Positions 61,669 to 64,000 of a DNA stretch of 64,000 nucleotides are shown here, piece by piece. The position numbers and the translations under genes are program-made. The stretch is taken from assembly GCF_000010665.1 (NCBI RefSeq), contig NC_012796.1, positions 868,001 through 932,000 of the forward strand, in the 5' to 3' direction. This DNA is from Solidesulfovibrio magneticus RS-1 (GTDB lineage: Bacteria; Desulfobacterota; Desulfovibrionia; Desulfovibrionales; Desulfovibrionaceae). Each line of letters opens with the position of its first letter. The first letter of the stretch is position 1. Under the pieces are notes generated by a model. It was not told the origin of the DNA. It saw only the letters and a program-made list of their open reading frames with translations, and did not search any database.

Positions 61669-62883
61669 TTAGTTGGTGTGGATCACGGGCACCACGCTCA
61701 TGCCCAGGCGCAGTTGCGGCAGCTTGTCGGCTGCGCTTTTGTCAAAGACGATCTTGACCGGGATGCGCTGAACGATTTTCACGTAGTTGCCCGAGGCGTT
61801 TTCCGAGGGGAAAAGCGAGAACACCGAGCCGGTGCCGGCCTGGATGGACTCCACCGTGCCGGTGATGGCATGGCCCGGGAAGGTGTCCACCTCGATGTCC
61901 ACGCTCTGGCCCGGGCGCACGTCCCGCAGCTGGGTTTCCTTGAAATTGGCCGTGACCCACAGCTCCTTGGAATCCAGCGGCACCACGGTCATAAGCGCCT
62001 GCCCGGCGGCCACCAGCCGGCCGGATTCGATCTGCTTTTTGGTCACATGCCCGGCCACCGGGGCGGTGATGCGGGTGTAGGACAAGTTGAGCTCGGCCTG
62101 TTTGACCTTCTGGCGGGCCAGCTCCACCTTGGCCCGCTGGGCCGCGGCCTCGCGGGTCTGGATGACGGCCTGTTCCTCGCCGGTCTGGGCCAGCTCGATT
62201 TCCGAGCGCAGCCGCTTGATGACGGCCTCGATGGACTCCAGGCGGCGTCCGGCTCCGTCGGCCTTGGCCTTGGCGGCCCGCAACTGGGCCTCATGGGCCC
62301 GGCGCTTGTTTTCGATGCTGTCGAGATCGGACTGGGACACGGCGTCCTTGGTGCGCAGCTGGCTGATGCGGGCGTGGTCGAGCTTGTCCTGGTCGAGCTG
62401 GGCCTCGATCTGGGCGGCCTCCTGCACGGCGGCGTCGCGTTCCTTGACGGCCTGGTCCAGGCTGCGCTGTTCGCTTTCGAGCTGGGCCCGGGCGCCGGTG
62501 ACCTTGGACGAGGTCTGGGAGCGCTGCAGCGGCACGCCCAGTTCCTGGGCGGCCAGCTGGCTTTCGGCGGCGGCCAGATCGGCCCGGGCCTGGGCCAGGG
62601 CCACTTCGTAGTCCGTGGGGTCCAGCACGGCCAGCACGTCGCCGGCGGCCACGAGCTGGTTGTCCTCCACCGGCGCTTCATCAACATAGCCGGCCACCCG
62701 CGGCGTGATGGGATGGATGCGGCCGTCCACGAAGGCGTCGTCGGTGGACACCTTGCCCCGGGCGTAGAGATAATAGCCCAGCGACAGCAGGGCCACGGCG
62801 GCCACGGCCAGGACCAGGACGCGTTTTTTGCGGTCGGCCGGCTGGCCTTCGGGCTTGTGCTTGGCACGGAAGGAAAGTTTCAT
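61669..62883 (-). CDS. EmrA/HlyD-like membrane fusion protein
   Basis: Periplasmic adaptor of 404 residues. A single N-terminal helix (LVLAVAAVALLSLGYYLYA, about 23-41) is followed by the HlyD half-motifs (VDGRIHPITPRVAGYVDEAP and YTRITAPVAGHVTKKQIESG) and a long coiled coil (about 95-235). The start overlaps the stop of the MarR gene (ATGA). It partners the EmrB-like transporter. Confidence 0.94.
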   Translation of the reverse strand: MKLSFRAKHKPEGQPADRKKRVLVLAVAAVALLSLGYYLYARGKVSTDDAFVDGRIHPITPRVAGYVDEAPVEDNQLVAAGDVLAVLDPTDYEVALAQARADLAAAESQLAAQELGVPLQRSQTSSKVTGARAQLESEQRSLDQAVKERDAAVQEAAQIEAQLDQDKLDHARISQLRTKDAVSQSDLDSIENKRRAHEAQLRAAKAKADGAGRRLESIEAVIKRLRSEIELAQTGEEQAVIQTREAAAQRAKVELARQKVKQAELNLSYTRITAPVAGHVTKKQIESGRLVAAGQALMTVVPLDSKELWVTANFKETQLRDVRPGQSVDIEVDTFPGHAITGTVESIQAGTGSVFSLFPSENASGNYVKIVQRIPVKIVFDKSAADKLPQLRLGMSVVPVIHTN

Positions 62884-63350
62884 GGGGCGTCCTTGGTTTC
62901 GGGCAGGCAGTCGAGGCGGGCTTCGATGCGGGTCAGCAGATCGCGCAGCACGGCCTTGTCGTTCCCGGTGAGATCGGCATAGGCGGCGTCGGCAAAGGCC
63001 TGGACGATGGGCACAAGCGCCAGGGCCAGGGTCCGGCCGGCCTCGGTGAGGTAGAGGCGCTGGGAGCGCCGGTCGTCCGGGGCGCGTCGCCGCGTGAGCA
63101 GCTCCCTGGCTTCCAGCCGGTCCAGGATGCGGGTGACCGTGGTCTTGTCCTTGACGGTGCGTTCGCCCAGTGCCACCTGGGTGAGCCCTTCATTTTCCAG
63201 CAGCCGGTAGAGCACCACCCATTGGTCCGGGGTCACGTCGTGTCCGGCGGCCAGAAAGGCTCGGCGCAGTGCGATCTTGATCCGGGCGGCGGCATGGCCT
63301 ACGGCATAACCAACGGCATTGTCGATGTCATAGCGGGAGGCAAGGTCCAT
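62880..63350 (-). CDS. MarR/EmrR-family regulator
   Basis: DNA-binding regulator of 156 residues. The core has VTPDQWVVLYRLLENEGLTQVALGERT, then TVTRILDRLEARELLTRRRAPDDRRSQRLYLT (helix-turn-helix and wing). The Met at 63350 gives the normal length; the frame extends upstream to 63419. It leads the efflux operon and probably represses it, with relief by the exported compound. The Nramp gene is divergent. Confidence 0.92.
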   Translation of the reverse strand: MDLASRYDIDNAVGYAVGHAAARIKIALRRAFLAAGHDVTPDQWVVLYRLLENEGLTQVALGERTVKDKTTVTRILDRLEARELLTRRRAPDDRRSQRLYLTEAGRTLALALVPIVQAFADAAYADLTGNDKAVLRDLLTRIEARLDCLPETKDAP

Positions 63351-63372
63351 GGCGTTTCTCTCTGTGGCGGCA

Positions 63373-63383
63373 GCAACAGTTGC
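63373..63383. promoter_or_regulatory. palindrome in the marR / nramp divergent region
   Basis: GCAACAGTTGC is a perfect palindrome centred on one base, 23 bases upstream of the regulator start. It could be an autoregulatory operator, but it is short. Confidence 0.25.
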
Positions 63384-63449
63384 CGGCGGGAAAATATCGA
63401 TGACAACCATTGGCGTCAAGAGACGCCGTGTCTGTCAGGGGGTGTGCTG

Positions 63450-64000
63450 ATGGAGGCGTTTCGCCGGCTGGCCACGGCCGTGTGGGATATGGCGCGGTTT
63501 CGGGACCATGGCCGGCCCCGGTTGGCCGCCCTGGAAATATTTAAATACATCGGCCCGGGGCTGCTTGTGACCGTGGGATTTATCGACCCGGGCAACTGGG
63601 CTTCCAACGTGGCCGCCGGGGCCGACTACGGCTACAGTCTGCTGTGGATGGTGACGCTGTCCACCATCATGCTTATCGTCTTGCAGCACAACGCCGCCCA
63701 TCTGGGCATCGCCACGGGCCTGTGCCTGTCCGAGGCGGCCATGCGCCATTTGCCCAGGGGAGTGGCGGCCACGGCCCTGAGCACGGCCGTACTGGCTTCG
63801 ATCTCCACGGCCCTGGCCGAGCTTTTGGGCGCGGCCATCGCGCTGCGTATGCTCTTTGGCCTGCCGCTGTGGCTGGGGACCCTGGCCGCGCTGGTCGTGG
63901 CCTTGTGGATGCTTTTCGGCAAATCCTACCGGCGTATTGAGCGGCTCATCATCGGCGGCGTGTCGCTTATCGGCCTGGCTTTTCTTTTCGAATTGTCCCT
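63450..64000 (+). CDS. Nramp-family metal ion transporter (partial, runs off the window)
   Basis: The first 183 residues of a membrane transporter. The signature GFIDPGNWASNVAAGADYG with the DPGN motif (metal-binding Asp and Asn of helix 1) defines the Nramp/MntH family of proton-coupled Mn2+/Fe2+ importers. Helices follow at about 55-75, 95-115 and 125-145. The Met at 63450 follows a G-rich Shine-Dalgarno-like sequence. The gene continues past the end of the window, so the metal-binding residues of helix 6 cannot be checked. Confidence 0.9.
   Translation, partial: MEAFRRLATAVWDMARFRDHGRPRLAALEIFKYIGPGLLVTVGFIDPGNWASNVAAGADYGYSLLWMVTLSTIMLIVLQHNAAHLGIATGLCLSEAAMRHLPRGVAATALSTAVLASISTALAELLGAAIALRMLFGLPLWLGTLAALVVALWMLFGKSYRRIERLIIGGVSLIGLAFLFELS

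Noticed and set aside
1-64000. CRISPR arrays, rRNA genes, prophage or insertion sequences
   Set aside because: No regularly spaced direct repeats, rRNA sequence, integrase or transposase was seen. The only dispersed repeats are short palindromic elements.

Overview
The window is GC-rich, densely coded, and looks like chromosome of a Desulfovibrionaceae sulfate reducer, most likely a Solidesulfovibrio-type organism (formerly Desulfovibrio magneticus, fructosivorans or carbinolicus). The assignment rests on gene content: a bifurcating Hnd/HydABC-type [FeFe] hydrogenase, a hydrogenase-4-like membrane complex, a cytosolic molybdopterin enzyme with ferredoxin partners, several chemotaxis receptors and GGDEF proteins, and metG with an upstream RicT gene. 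No phage, insertion sequence, rRNA or CRISPR array was seen. The only RNA gene found is tRNA-Lys(CTT).

Layout. 0.2-3.3 kb: a CpxRA-like two-component system divergent from two small membrane proteins. 3.4-7.9 kb: hndA-hndC-hndD, a three-subunit electron-bifurcating hydrogenase. It is followed by a 738-base divergent region carrying four copies of a TGTTGC-N6-GCA motif. 8.6-13 kb: hybrid histidine kinase, murI, and an unknown Rossmann-like protein. 13-20.4 kb: a six-gene operon resembling hydrogenase-4, whose large subunit lacks the nickel-binding cysteines (an Ehr-type complex). 20.5-26 kb: a chemoreceptor, a radical SAM/ArsM-like methyltransferase fusion, a YchJ-type protein and an MnmM/YtqB-like methyltransferase. 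26.4-29.5 kb: a run of secreted and envelope proteins ending in an orphan NHLP-type peptide precursor. 29.6-33.2 kb: tRNA-Lys, ricT and metG. 33.4-41.7 kb: chemoreceptor, GGDEF protein, hemC with a membrane glycosyltransferase-like protein, a small zinc ribbon protein, a phosphoheptose isomerase, a shikimate-kinase-like enzyme and a YkgJ-like cysteine protein. 41.8-48.3 kb: lipoprotein, acetoacetate-decarboxylase-like protein, a DevBCA/MacAB-type ABC exporter, a membrane protein and a lytic transglycosylase. 48.4-54.3 kb: a molybdenum locus (FmdE/MoeA-like fusion, MarR regulator, molybdopterin oxidoreductase and two Fe-S proteins). 54.4-64 kb: COG3146 protein, methyltransferase, STAS protein, diguanylate cyclase, Fe-alcohol dehydrogenase, small secreted protein, an emrRAB-like efflux operon, and the start of an Nramp transporter.

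A family of GC-rich palindromic repeats with core GCCTCCGGCGGCCGGGGGCC occurs six times, always at gene ends. One copy is read through as the C-terminal tail of the lytic transglycosylase. The leads most worth following are the Ehr-type complex without NiFe ligands, the radical SAM/ArsM fusion, the orphan RiPP-like precursor, the repeated operator between the hydrogenase and the hybrid kinase, and the uncharacterised molybdenum locus.
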